64,000 nt of DNA from an uncultured Collinsella sp. (GTDB lineage: Bacteria; Actinomycetota; Coriobacteriia; Coriobacteriales; Coriobacteriaceae). Shown here piece after piece: positions 1-8,127 of this stretch; within the stretch, counting starts at the first letter, position 1; each line of letters starts with the position of its first letter. Location of the stretch: contig CAKTVB010000002.1 in NCBI GenBank assembly GCA_934621295.1, positions 310,001 to 374,000 of the forward strand. The letters run 5' to 3'. The notes below the pieces were generated by a model, which saw only the letters and a program-made list of their open reading frames with translations, was not told the DNA's origin and made no database searches. Both the position numbers and the translations under genes were made by a program.

Positions 1-318
1 CCCCATGCGATCAAGAGCACGGTGAATAGCGAAAGGAAGCGGTTTGCAGGCAAAACAGATGGCCGTCATGCCCAGCTCACGGCTGGAACGAGTAACTTGG
101 TTTTTATGCCAATTGTTGGACACCATATAAAGGGAAAACCCAAGATCGCGCGCATGGTCAAGCCAAGCGGCAACCGATTCGGGAGCGCTTTTCATGTCGC
201 GCGGCACCAGCGTGTTATCGCGATCGAGCATAATGGCGCGCTTCCCTTGGGCCCAAAGTTCATCGAGGTCAATGCGCTCGACGCAGGAAACGTATCGGGT
301 GGGAGAAAACCAACTCAT
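1..318 (-). CDS. yqeG: YqeG-family HAD (IIIA) phosphatase, C-terminus beyond window
   Basis: The visible 106 residues start MSWFSPTRYV and carry the HAD nucleophile motif LDRDNTL at about residues 30-36, followed by MVSNNW (motif II type). This is the layout of the YqeG family of small HAD phosphatases; the physiological substrate is not established. The start codon overlaps the mltG stop in an ATGA arrangement, so the gene is the last visible member of alaS-ruvX-mltG-yqeG and is probably translationally coupled. It runs off the left edge of the window, so the C-terminal half is not seen. In Gram-positives yqeG often precedes aroE or yqeH, which cannot be checked here. Confidence 0.85.
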   Translation of the reverse strand, partial: MSWFSPTRYVSCVERIDLDELWAQGKRAIMLDRDNTLVPRDMKSAPESVAAWLDHARDLGFSLYMVSNNWHKNQVTRSSRELGMTAICFACKPLPFAIHRALDRMG

Positions 319-1580
319 GATGATAGGGACTCCGAGTACTCTTGACTGTCTTTTTCGAACTGTTCGTAATCAGAAGAGAATTTATGGGTGCCGTCTCCGG
401 CAGCCGAGGCAACGTAATACAGATAATCGGTTTTATCGGGATTGAGGGCAGCCTTGATCGAAGAGATACTTGGGCTGCAAATTGGTCCCGGAGTAAGACC
501 GTAGTTCTTGTAGACGTTGTACGGCGAATCAATCTCAAGGTCGCTGTAGGTCACAGCCTGGCTCCCACCGCCGCGCGCATAGACAATAGCGGCATCGATC
601 TGCAGCGGCATATCGACCTCCAGGCGATTGTAGATAACGCTCGCAACGGTCGGACGCTCAGAATCGACCGCGGTCTCGCGCTCGATAAGAGACGCCATGG
701 TCACGATCTGCTGAGCGGAAAGACCGTTTGCCCCCTTGTCCAAGTCGAGAGATGCGGTCTCGGACACAAATTGATCCAGAAGCTTGCGAATGATGTCGTC
801 AGCCGTAGGGGTGCCCATAAACGTATAGGTCTTCGGGTAGAGATAGCCCTCAAGAGAATCGTTATAAGCGCTCTCTAGGAACGGATAGTCATCAACATAC
901 TTCGAAGCCTTAGCCTGTGCCAGGAACTCGTCTTTCGAAATCCCATAGACCGCTTCTACGCGCTCAGCAGTCTGTTCCAGCGTGAGACCCTCCTGAATAG
1001 TAAGGACAGCGCCAGCATTGGGACCCGCAACGAGCTGCTTTACGACGTCAACGGCATTCATGCCAGTCTTGAGCGCGTAATCGCCCGGCTTGAGGGACAT
1101 CTCGGCTCCCTCTTTAGCAACGGCGGCATAGTAGTCCTTCGGATTCTCGACAATGTGATTCTTCGAAAGAATCGAGGCGATGTCGTCGCCCGAAGCACCC
1201 TCAGGAATCGTAATGGTTACATCCTGTCCAGCCGGGACCGTTTGTTCCTGTTGAGGCGCAAATATCGATTTGACAGCTGGAACCACAAAGAAATATGCGA
1301 TGGCGGCAACAACAAGGACGGCAACAATCGCCACAATCGCCGGAGCCTTTGAACGACGTTGCTGCTGAGGGCGACGGCGCGCTGCTCCTCGAGAACGCGT
1401 GGCGCTCGAGTAAGACGAGGGCGCATAGGGTCGCGGAGAATGTGCCCCTCGGGATGCACGCGAAGCGGAGCGCGTCTGGGGCGCGGGTCGATGCGAAGGC
1501 GTGGCAACACGACGAGCAGGCGCTGCCGCACGGCGGCCCTCGCGAGGCGAAGATCCTTTAGGGGTGTTAGCCACGTTCAT
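315..1580 (-). CDS. mltG: Endolytic transglycosylase MltG (YceG-like)
   Basis: This 421-residue protein cleaves nascent peptidoglycan strands at the membrane and is thought to set glycan length. It has a cytoplasmic N-terminal region of about 80 residues rich in Arg, Ser, Pro and Ala, one transmembrane segment (about residues 82-103, with IVAIVAVLVVAAIAYFF), an extracellular LysM-like part, and the YceG domain with the conserved ASLIERET segment that holds the catalytic Glu. I chose the ATG at 1580 because it directly follows GAAAGGG and sits inside the end of ruvX (14-nt overlap); a GTG six bases downstream is an alternative. The long basic cytoplasmic tail is longer than in most family members. 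Confidence 0.93.
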   Translation of the reverse strand: MNVANTPKGSSPREGRRAAAPARRVATPSHRPAPQTRSASRASRGAHSPRPYAPSSYSSATRSRGAARRRPQQQRRSKAPAIVAIVAVLVVAAIAYFFVVPAVKSIFAPQQEQTVPAGQDVTITIPEGASGDDIASILSKNHIVENPKDYYAAVAKEGAEMSLKPGDYALKTGMNAVDVVKQLVAGPNAGAVLTIQEGLTLEQTAERVEAVYGISKDEFLAQAKASKYVDDYPFLESAYNDSLEGYLYPKTYTFMGTPTADDIIRKLLDQFVSETASLDLDKGANGLSAQQIVTMASLIERETAVDSERPTVASVIYNRLEVDMPLQIDAAIVYARGGGSQAVTYSDLEIDSPYNVYKNYGLTPGPICSPSISSIKAALNPDKTDYLYYVASAAGDGTHKFSSDYEQFEKDSQEYSESLSS

Positions 1581-1995
1581 CCCTTTCTTGTCGAGAGTCG
1601 AGCCATGATTGCAAAAAGAGCGAAGCAGCAATCATGTCCACCTTACCGCGCATCTGTTTCTCCGAAAGTCCCTGCTCTCGCAAGATGCGTTTCGCTTCAG
1701 CAGAGCTCAAACGTTCATCTTCAAAGTATAAGGGGAGATCGAGAGCATCGGCGATTTTTTGCGCCTGCGCCTCAACCCGCTCGGCCTGCGGCCCGCGCTC
1801 CCCCGCCATGGTCATAGGACGCCCAGACACCAAGACATCGGGCTCATAGTCTTCCACGATATAACGGAAGGACTTTGCAAGCCCGATGACCTCGGCAGCA
1901 GGAAGCACCTTGATCGGCGAGGCGACGCGGCCGCTACGGTCCGACACCGCAATGCCGATACGCGTCTCGCCGATATCAAGAGCAAGTGCAACCAC
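1567..1995 (-). CDS. ruvX: Putative Holliday junction resolvase / pre-16S rRNA nuclease YqgF (RuvX)
   Basis: The 142-residue protein begins MVALALDIGETRIGIAVSD, the RNase H-fold signature of the YqgF/RuvX family with the first catalytic Asp in ALDIG. Downstream conserved parts are YFEDERLSS and the C-terminal DMIAASLFLQSWLD containing the last acidic residue. In E. coli the family member matures the 16S rRNA 5' end; a Holliday junction role was proposed earlier. Length is normal. It lies 11 bases downstream of alaS and overlaps mltG, the usual alaS-ruvX-mltG order in Gram-positives. Confidence 0.93.
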   Translation of the reverse strand: MVALALDIGETRIGIAVSDRSGRVASPIKVLPAAEVIGLAKSFRYIVEDYEPDVLVSGRPMTMAGERGPQAERVEAQAQKIADALDLPLYFEDERLSSAEAKRILREQGLSEKQMRGKVDMIAASLFLQSWLDSRQERDERG

Positions 1996-2006
1996 GTTGA
2001 TGCCTC

Positions 2007-4661
2007 TTAGGCGCCAAGCTCGGTACGAGCAAGATCGAGAGCGGCAGAGACGCCCTCTGCGTTCTTGCCACCGGCCTGAGCCATATTGGGTCGACCGCCG
2101 CCACGGCCATCCACTGCAGGGGCAATCGTCTTAATCAGGTTGCCAGCGTGGAAGCCCGCAGCAATGGCATCCTCGGCAGCGGCAGCGAGCAAAGCAGGCG
2201 TACCCTTTTCGGTAACCGTAGCGATAACGCAAGCGGCCTGGGTGCCAAACTTGGTGTGAATGGTATCCCAAACGTTACGAAGGTCTGCGGCCTCAAGACC
2301 GGGAACCTCGGCAACAACGAGCTTATAGGAACCCATATCGGCAGCGGAGTCGATTGCAGAACCGATTGCATCGGAAGAACCGCCGGTCAAAGCCTTCTTA
2401 AGCTTGGAGTTTGCCTCGCGAAGCTCCTGGCTCAGCATCTCAACACGAGCGGGAACCTCCTCGGCACGGCACTTGAGCGTTGCGGCACAGGAGTCGACAA
2501 GGGCTGCACGACCGGAGAGGTATGCAACGGCGCCCTCAGAAGTCACAGCCTCGATACGACGCACGTTCGAGCCAGTAGAAGACTCGTTGACAATCTTGAA
2601 GAAACCGAGCTCGGCCGTATTGCGAGCGTGTGTACCGCCGCAAAGCTCGCGCGAGAAAGGCTTCTCTTCGGTGCCAACAGAAACGACGCGCACGACGTCG
2701 CCGTACTTCTCACCGAACAAAGCGACAGCACCGGAAGCCTTCGCCTCTTCAATGCCCATCTCGACCGTGACAACCGGCTTGGCAGCAAAGATCTGCTCGT
2801 TAACAAGATCCTCGACATGCTTAAGCTGTTCGTCGCTGAGCGCCTCGAAGTGAGTGAAGTCGAAACGCAGATGCTCGGGTGCAACAAGAGAGCCGGCCTG
2901 GGAAACATGCTCGCCCAAAACCGTCTTGAGAGCGGCATCAAGCAGATGGGTTGCAGTGTGATTGCGGCGAAGAAGCTCGCGGCGATGGTCGCATACGGCA
3001 GCACAAACGGTATCGCCCACATGAATCTCGCCAGACACGACATGGGAAACATGCGCATACAGGCCGTTATGGTTATTGGTGTCCGAAACCTCAAGATCGG
3101 CAGCGCCGCTCATCGAACCGGCATCACCCATCTGACCGCCCATCTCGGCGTAGAACGGCGTGCGATCGAGAACGACCTCGACATCCTGGCCAGCAGCTGC
3201 CGCATCGACGGAAGCGCCCTCGACTACAAGAGCAACAACGCGAGCGTCATCGAGGGTGCAATCATCGTAGCCGCAGAACTCGGTAGCAGCACAGTTATCG
3301 GAAAGCTCAACCCAAACATCGTTGAACGAGCCCCAAGCGTCGCCCTTGACGGCTGCGCGAGCGCGATCCTTCTGGGCAGCCATGGCGGCATCGAAGCCGT
3401 CCATGTCGACCTCGTGACCGGCAGAACGAGAAATCTCAACTGTCAGGTCAATGGGGAAACCGAAGGTATCGTGCAGCTTGAAGGCAATCTCACCATCGAG
3501 AACGGCGCCGTCCTCAAGCTGAGAAAGCGCCTCGTCCAGGTAAACACGACCGTTATCAAGCGTGGTGGAGAAACGCTCCTCCTCGGCGGCCACGATACCG
3601 CGCACAAGAGAGACGTTCTTCAAGAGCTCGGGATAGGCCTCGCCCATAAGCTCGTTCACGGCGTCGATGAACTTGTTGAGGAAAGCGCCCTCGATGCCAA
3701 GCAGACGACCATGGAAAACAGCACGGCGCAAAAGGCGACGAAGGACATACTCCCTGCCTTCGTTACCAGGAAGGACGCCATCGGAAATCATGAAATCAAC
3801 CGCGCGGGCGTGGTCGGCGATAATACGCAGGGAGCGCGAAGCACCTTCGTAGCTCTCGGGGTCATACGTCTTGCCAGAAACCTTCTCGCCAAGCGCAATC
3901 AGGCCCTGCATGAGGTCGCCATCATAGTTGGCACTCTTGTGCTGCATAATCGCGGCCATACGCTCAAGACCCATACCGGTATCAAGGTTGCGATGCGGAA
4001 GCTCGGGCATAGAGCCGTCTTCCTGGCGATCAAACTGCGTGAACACAAGATTCCAGAACTCCAAGAAGCGATCGCAGTCGCAGCCCGGGGCGCAATCCGG
4101 ATTACCGCAACCAACTTCCTCACCCTGATCAAAATAAATCTCGGAACAAGGGCCACACGGACCGGTGGGGCCTGCCGCCCAGAAGTTATCATCCTCGCCC
4201 AGACGGGAGATATGGTCCTCGGGAACGCCAAGCGAACGCCAAATGTCATGGGTCTCGTCATCATCGGTGAAGACAGTGAAATACAGACGGTCAAGCGGAA
4301 GCTTGAAGACGTCGGTGATGAGCTCGAAGGCCCAGGAGCAAGCCTGCTCCTTGGAGACGCCACCAAAAGAAAAATCACCGAGCATCTCGAAGAAGGAGAG
4401 GTGACGACCGTCCTCGCCAATGACGTCGATATCATTGGTGCGCACGCACTTCTGACACGAGCAGGCACCAATTTCCTTCATGGTCTTCTTGCCCTGGTAA
4501 TACTCCTTGAACTGATTCATGCCCGCATTGGCAAGCAGCAGAGAAGGGTCATCGGGCACCAAGCTCGAGGAAGGATAGAGCTTAAGCCCGCGCTCCTCAA
4601 AGAACTTGAGGAAAGCTGAGCGGATCTCAGCGGTGGTCATCGTAGGGAAGTCTACAGCCAT
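2007..4661 (-). CDS. alaS: Alanyl-tRNA synthetase
   Basis: This 884-residue class II synthetase charges tRNA-Ala and is full length. The N-terminal aminoacylation domain is recognisable (TTAEIRSAFLKFFEERG, GDFSFGG). The editing domain carries RNHTATHLLDAAL (HxxxH) and ELCGGTHARN (CxxxH zinc site). The C-terminal domain ends with the glycine-rich RGGGRPNMAQAGG. The ATG at 4661 has GAGGAG about 10 bases upstream. It starts the transcription unit alaS-ruvX-mltG-yqeG, and a possible -10 (TACAAT) is listed separately. I see no T-box in its 177-base upstream gap, unlike ileS in this window. Confidence 0.97.
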   Translation of the reverse strand: MAVDFPTMTTAEIRSAFLKFFEERGLKLYPSSSLVPDDPSLLLANAGMNQFKEYYQGKKTMKEIGACSCQKCVRTNDIDVIGEDGRHLSFFEMLGDFSFGGVSKEQACSWAFELITDVFKLPLDRLYFTVFTDDDETHDIWRSLGVPEDHISRLGEDDNFWAAGPTGPCGPCSEIYFDQGEEVGCGNPDCAPGCDCDRFLEFWNLVFTQFDRQEDGSMPELPHRNLDTGMGLERMAAIMQHKSANYDGDLMQGLIALGEKVSGKTYDPESYEGASRSLRIIADHARAVDFMISDGVLPGNEGREYVLRRLLRRAVFHGRLLGIEGAFLNKFIDAVNELMGEAYPELLKNVSLVRGIVAAEEERFSTTLDNGRVYLDEALSQLEDGAVLDGEIAFKLHDTFGFPIDLTVEISRSAGHEVDMDGFDAAMAAQKDRARAAVKGDAWGSFNDVWVELSDNCAATEFCGYDDCTLDDARVVALVVEGASVDAAAAGQDVEVVLDRTPFYAEMGGQMGDAGSMSGAADLEVSDTNNHNGLYAHVSHVVSGEIHVGDTVCAAVCDHRRELLRRNHTATHLLDAALKTVLGEHVSQAGSLVAPEHLRFDFTHFEALSDEQLKHVEDLVNEQIFAAKPVVTVEMGIEEAKASGAVALFGEKYGDVVRVVSVGTEEKPFSRELCGGTHARNTAELGFFKIVNESSTGSNVRRIEAVTSEGAVAYLSGRAALVDSCAATLKCRAEEVPARVEMLSQELREANSKLKKALTGGSSDAIGSAIDSAADMGSYKLVVAEVPGLEAADLRNVWDTIHTKFGTQAACVIATVTEKGTPALLAAAAEDAIAAGFHAGNLIKTIAPAVDGRGGGRPNMAQAGGKNAEGVSAALDLARTELGA

Positions 4662-4724
4662 GGTAAGAAAACTCCTCGGTCAATGTAGGGCGTCACCAAC
4701 GGACGCCTCTGTTCAAACAGAGTG

Positions 4725-4730
4725 ATTGTA
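4725..4730 (-). promoter_or_regulatory. Possible -10 element for alaS operon
   Basis: On the minus strand the gap upstream of alaS contains TACAAT, 63 bases before the start codon. No convincing -35 hexamer is found 16-18 bases further upstream, so this is only a candidate. Confidence 0.3.
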
Positions 4731-4752
4731 GCAGCTAACAGGTAGTGTGTAT

Positions 4753-4771
4753 GCCGTCGAAAAGCGACGGC
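4753..4771 (-). terminator. Hairpin downstream of the AI-2E-family gene
   Basis: A perfect 7-bp stem GCCGTCG/CGACGGC with a 5-base loop lies between the end of the permease gene and the alaS start. There is no U-tract after it on the minus strand, so it may be a weak or Rho-assisted terminator or only an mRNA 3' hairpin. Confidence 0.4.
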
Positions 4772-4838
4772 GCGCAGCAAGGGTCAAATCGACACAGAGA
4801 AGCGTACAAAGAGTAAACGCACGGAAGGGAAATGCCCC

Positions 4839-6278
4839 CTATTCTCCGTCGCTATCATCCTTCGAAGGCTGCTCAGTATCCCCTTCGCCCACATTGCCCT
4901 CGACGTGGTTTTCTTCGGCGCGAGGCATACGGAAAATACCTGTTTGAGAAGGGCGTACGCTCGTCTGCAATATGGACAGGGCCGACCATGGATTATCCAA
5001 GTCGGGGCGCGGCTTTGCTTGCGCATCGGGCATGTGGTCGTCCCTGATAATCTCAGAATCCGAAGCGAATTTATCGTCGCCCAACGCGTCGAACGCAGCG
5101 ACCGGCAAGCCTTCATTGTCAACAAAAGGCGTGCCTTTGAAAAGAGCTCCGTCGTAAGAGACGATTTGTCGATTCGTATCGTTCTCAAAATAAAAGATGA
5201 ACAGACCTTTTAGCGCCGCGCAAAGAGGAATAGCAACAACCATGCCAAGCGCCCCCATAAGGGCACTGCCCACAACAAGTGCCGCAAGACTCATGGCCGG
5301 ATGCACCTGCACGGCGGACTGCATCACTTTTGGCGAAACAACGTTATCGGTGATATTTTGCGCAACGACTGTCACCAGCAACGTCCAAAGCGCCAGGAAG
5401 GGGTTGATAAAAAACGCCAGAATCGTCGCCGCGGCAGCCGAAACCCAAGGACCGACAACAGGGACAAGATGCATGATGCCAGTCAAAACGCCCATAAGCG
5501 AGGCGTACGGGTGACCGATAAGCAAAAAACCCAAGAAGGCCAGAAAGCCGCCAACGATCGACGTGATAACCATGCCGCGCATATAGCCGCCGATCGAGCG
5601 GGAGAGGATGGCGACCATAAAACGGTAGCTCGTCTCTTTTTCCTCGCCCACAATCGTGCTGATCTCGCGATGGATGCGCGGATAGTCGCAAGCAAGCCAA
5701 TAAGCAAGCACCAGGCCTAAGAAGACGACGAAAAACTGCGAGGCGATAGCGGTAATGAAGGGGAACATCCCCTTGCCAAGGTCACCTGCAATCTGCTTGC
5801 CATACACCTGGACGATGTTTGCAAGCGAAGCGAAAACGGAATCGATATCAAGCGCCCAAGACCCTTGCGAAAAGGAACGGAAACGCTGCAAGGCAGAAGT
5901 AATGAGCGTGCCGAGCTCGCGCAGCTGTGCGGGCAGGTTGGACAAGATCTCCAAACACTGCTCGAAGAACATGGGAACAACAACCATGACGACGCAGGCG
6001 ATAACGGCGATGACCACGATCAAGCCAATGAGGGCGCCCAAGCCGCGTGGAATGCCCCGATGCTCAAGGCCGTTAACGATAGGCGACTCGACAAAAGCAA
6101 TAAGCGAGCCGACAGCCAAAAACTCGATAACGGGAGAGAGAACGCCCAAGACATTGAGAACCGTTGCAGCAATGACAATCGCGCCCACAACGGACCAAAT
6201 GCGAATGAGCGTCAGACGGGCGGTGGGAAGCCGCAGCTCGGCAGCCTCACGACGTCGCGCAGAGGTATCCCGTGCCAT
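4839..6278 (-). CDS. AI-2E family transporter (UPF0118 permease)
   Basis: A 479-residue membrane protein with about eight hydrophobic segments between residues 20 and 355, in the arrangement of the AI-2E exporter/UPF0118 family (conserved parts include GALIGLIVVIAVI and HLVPVVGPWVSA). Members have been linked to autoinducer-2 export or Na+/H+ antiport, so the substrate is undetermined. The last 100 or so residues are a hydrophilic, acidic cytoplasmic tail (ending SKDDSDGE), not part of the core family. Its ATG overlaps the TAA of the sigma-factor gene by one base (TAATG), so it is probably co-translated with that module. Confidence 0.85.
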   Translation of the reverse strand: MARDTSARRREAAELRLPTARLTLIRIWSVVGAIVIAATVLNVLGVLSPVIEFLAVGSLIAFVESPIVNGLEHRGIPRGLGALIGLIVVIAVIACVVMVVVPMFFEQCLEILSNLPAQLRELGTLITSALQRFRSFSQGSWALDIDSVFASLANIVQVYGKQIAGDLGKGMFPFITAIASQFFVVFLGLVLAYWLACDYPRIHREISTIVGEEKETSYRFMVAILSRSIGGYMRGMVITSIVGGFLAFLGFLLIGHPYASLMGVLTGIMHLVPVVGPWVSAAAATILAFFINPFLALWTLLVTVVAQNITDNVVSPKVMQSAVQVHPAMSLAALVVGSALMGALGMVVAIPLCAALKGLFIFYFENDTNRQIVSYDGALFKGTPFVDNEGLPVAAFDALGDDKFASDSEIIRDDHMPDAQAKPRPDLDNPWSALSILQTSVRPSQTGIFRMPRAEENHVEGNVGEGDTEQPSKDDSDGE

Positions 6279-7069
6279 TACTTCCCCATCACTCCCTCGG
6301 GATCGATCTTATCCTGGACCTTTTTAAGGGTACGACGCAACAGGCGGGACACCTGAACCTGAGAAATCCCCAGTTCCTTGGCAATCTCAATCTGCGTCAT
6401 CCCCTTGAGGAAGCGCATCTCGATGATCTCTTTCTCGCGCGGCGTAAAGTCGCGAAGAGCCTCTTCCAAAATCAAGCGGTCGTCCGTGAAATCAAGCTCA
6501 GAATCTTCGGTAGCATATCGATCGAGAACAGAGGGTGCGTCCTCGGAATCGGCACCACCGGCCGGAGCCTCAAGCGGAACAGAGCTATAAGCACTAGAAG
6601 ACTCCATGGCCTCGAGGACCTCATCCACCGTGGCGTCAAGATATTCGGCAATCTCTTCAACCTTCGGAGAACGCTGAAGCTGTATGGTCAACGCATCGGT
6701 TGCCTGATTGACCTTGGCAGAAAGCTCCTGAAGACGGCGCGGGACGCGCACACTCCAGCCCTTGTCCCTAAAGTGACGCTTAATTTCACCCAAAATTGTA
6801 GGAGTCGCATACGTTGTGAACTCGAGCCCGCGATCGGGATCGAATCGATCGATAGCTTTAAGCAAGCCCAAATAGCCGACCTGAATCAGGTCGTCGAGAG
6901 GCTCGCCGCGATTTTTGAATTTATTAGCAAGGAAGCGAACAAGATTCATGTGGGACATGACGAGCTTCTCGCGGGCATCCATGTCGCCATCTTCCTTAAG
7001 ACGGCGAAAGAGCTCGCGGGTACGCTCCTTATCCCATGCGACCTTGCCCGAAGAGGACTTTTCGGCCAT
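6278..7069 (-). CDS. RNA polymerase sigma factor, SigB/SigF/SigG type
   Basis: This 263-residue sigma-70 family protein has region 2 (DDLIQVGYLGLLKAIDRFDP and FTTYATPTILGEIKRHFRD), region 3 (VPRRLQELSAKV) and a region 4 helix-turn-helix (FTPREKEIIEMRF, TQIEIAKELGISQVQVSRLL). The combination is typical of the general-stress and sporulation group SigB/F/G. Region 1 is absent, as expected for alternative factors. It is joined by one-base TAATG overlaps to the anti-sigma gene upstream and the permease gene downstream. Sporulation is not expected in this lineage, so a stress or envelope regulon is more likely (inference). Confidence 0.92.
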   Translation of the reverse strand: MAEKSSSGKVAWDKERTRELFRRLKEDGDMDAREKLVMSHMNLVRFLANKFKNRGEPLDDLIQVGYLGLLKAIDRFDPDRGLEFTTYATPTILGEIKRHFRDKGWSVRVPRRLQELSAKVNQATDALTIQLQRSPKVEEIAEYLDATVDEVLEAMESSSAYSSVPLEAPAGGADSEDAPSVLDRYATEDSELDFTDDRLILEEALRDFTPREKEIIEMRFLKGMTQIEIAKELGISQVQVSRLLRRTLKKVQDKIDPEGVMGK

Positions 7070-7431
7070 TAAACATCCGCCTTCATATCGAGCACGAGAC
7101 GAGTGGGGTCGCTGAGCTTTTCATACGAATCGCAAACGGAGGTCAGGATAAGGTCGGCGTAGGTGCATGCCGAGTCATCGCCCTCGGCAATCGACGCGTC
7201 GCCCATGTCAAACGTCATGCCCACATGCTGGTCATCGGCATCAAAATCAACCGTTACCATTTGGCCGGGCATGCAAGAACAGGCAAGGACAAACGCTTCT
7301 TCTGCCGCCATGCGAAGGTCCTCGACACGGTCTACCGACATGGAGGACAGGACAGCAATATTTGCTGCAGTCATGCGCACGAGACGTGCAAGGGCGGGCG
7401 TCGCCTCAAGACGAAGGCTCACGTTATTCAT
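7069..7431 (-). CDS. Degenerate RsbW/SpoIIAB-like anti-sigma factor
   Basis: A 120-residue protein directly upstream of the sigma factor. The segment EDLRMAAEEAF (residues 37-47) aligns with the N-box helix of GHKL anti-sigma kinases such as RsbW. The N-box Asn is replaced (F47-V48-L49), the DxG segment survives as FDMGDA (74-79), and the C-terminal GLGL ATP-lid motif is absent. ATP binding and kinase activity are therefore doubtful, but sigma binding is plausible from position and fold. I chose the ATG at 7431 because GGAGG precedes it at good spacing; it overlaps the upstream gene by 8 bases. No anti-anti-sigma gene lies nearby. Confidence 0.75.
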   Translation of the reverse strand: MNNVSLRLEATPALARLVRMTAANIAVLSSMSVDRVEDLRMAAEEAFVLACSCMPGQMVTVDFDADDQHVGMTFDMGDASIAEGDDSACTYADLILTSVCDSYEKLSDPTRLVLDMKADV

Positions 7432-8011
7432 GATCATCCTCCGAACCCGACGCCGCGCGATCGGCATCATAGGTGTAATAGGACTTGTCAGACGTTGCGA
7501 CATCAGTCATCTCATCCTGATGCTCATCCATCTTCTCGGATGGAGTATCAGCATGCAGGCTGCCAGCTCCCGCAGACTCGGTCAAGGTGCGATCGGGCGA
7601 AGCGGGCTCATCGTGATGCTTCTTATTAAAAAGTTTCTGTACCTTCTCGGTGGCAGCACCAGCGATATTGGACATGGCACCCGAGGCAGTCGAAACGCCA
7701 CCGGTGATTTGGGAAACATCGCGCAAAACGCCATTCACCTCGATCAAATCGGCCGAAAGAGCCTCAACGGCGATCGTGGAGCGCTGGAGCAACGGCTCGA
7801 CCTGCTGAATAGCGGGCTGGAGGTTCTCGACAGTCTCGTCGAGTTTATTGATAACGGGGCGCACATCATCGATCGTATCGTTGAGCTTACCCATCGTTTT
7901 ATCGAGCGTATCGACGGTTCCACGCGTACGACGAAAAACAAGTGCGAGCTCAACCACAGCCCAGGCGCCGGCTACGATCAAAACGATAAGGGCAATCTGT
8001 ATGGGATCCAT
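7424..8011 (-). CDS. DUF948-type membrane-anchored coiled-coil protein
   Basis: A 195-residue protein with one N-terminal transmembrane segment (IQIALIVLIVAGAWAVVELAL, about residues 3-24). A long heptad-like region follows (TVDTLDKTMGKLNDTIDDV through LQPAIQQVEPLLQ), and then a hydrophilic, acidic, poorly ordered tail. This matches DUF948 proteins, which are of unknown function. The start at 8011 has AGGAGG six bases upstream; an ATG 15 bases earlier lacks this. It is the first gene of the cluster with the anti-sigma and sigma factor genes, so a role in envelope stress sensing is possible but unproven. Confidence 0.7.
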   Translation of the reverse strand: MDPIQIALIVLIVAGAWAVVELALVFRRTRGTVDTLDKTMGKLNDTIDDVRPVINKLDETVENLQPAIQQVEPLLQRSTIAVEALSADLIEVNGVLRDVSQITGGVSTASGAMSNIAGAATEKVQKLFNKKHHDEPASPDRTLTESAGAGSLHADTPSEKMDEHQDEMTDVATSDKSYYTYDADRAASGSEDDHE

Positions 8012-8127
8012 CAATGCCTCCTGCATTAAACGATCGTTGGAAACGAGATATCGATAAACAAGGATACCCCTGATACGGGGACGCTAGACAATCAAGCAAG
8101 GATATACGCGAAGCGAAAAGAAGCCTT

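Noticed and set aside
22..345. Plus-strand frame at the left edge
   Set aside because: The minus strand encodes a YqeG HAD phosphatase with clear motifs and an ATGA overlap with mltG, so the plus-strand frame is a shadow.
2148..4619. An 823-codon open frame on the plus strand opposite alaS
   Set aside because: It is the antisense shadow of a full-length alanyl-tRNA synthetase gene.
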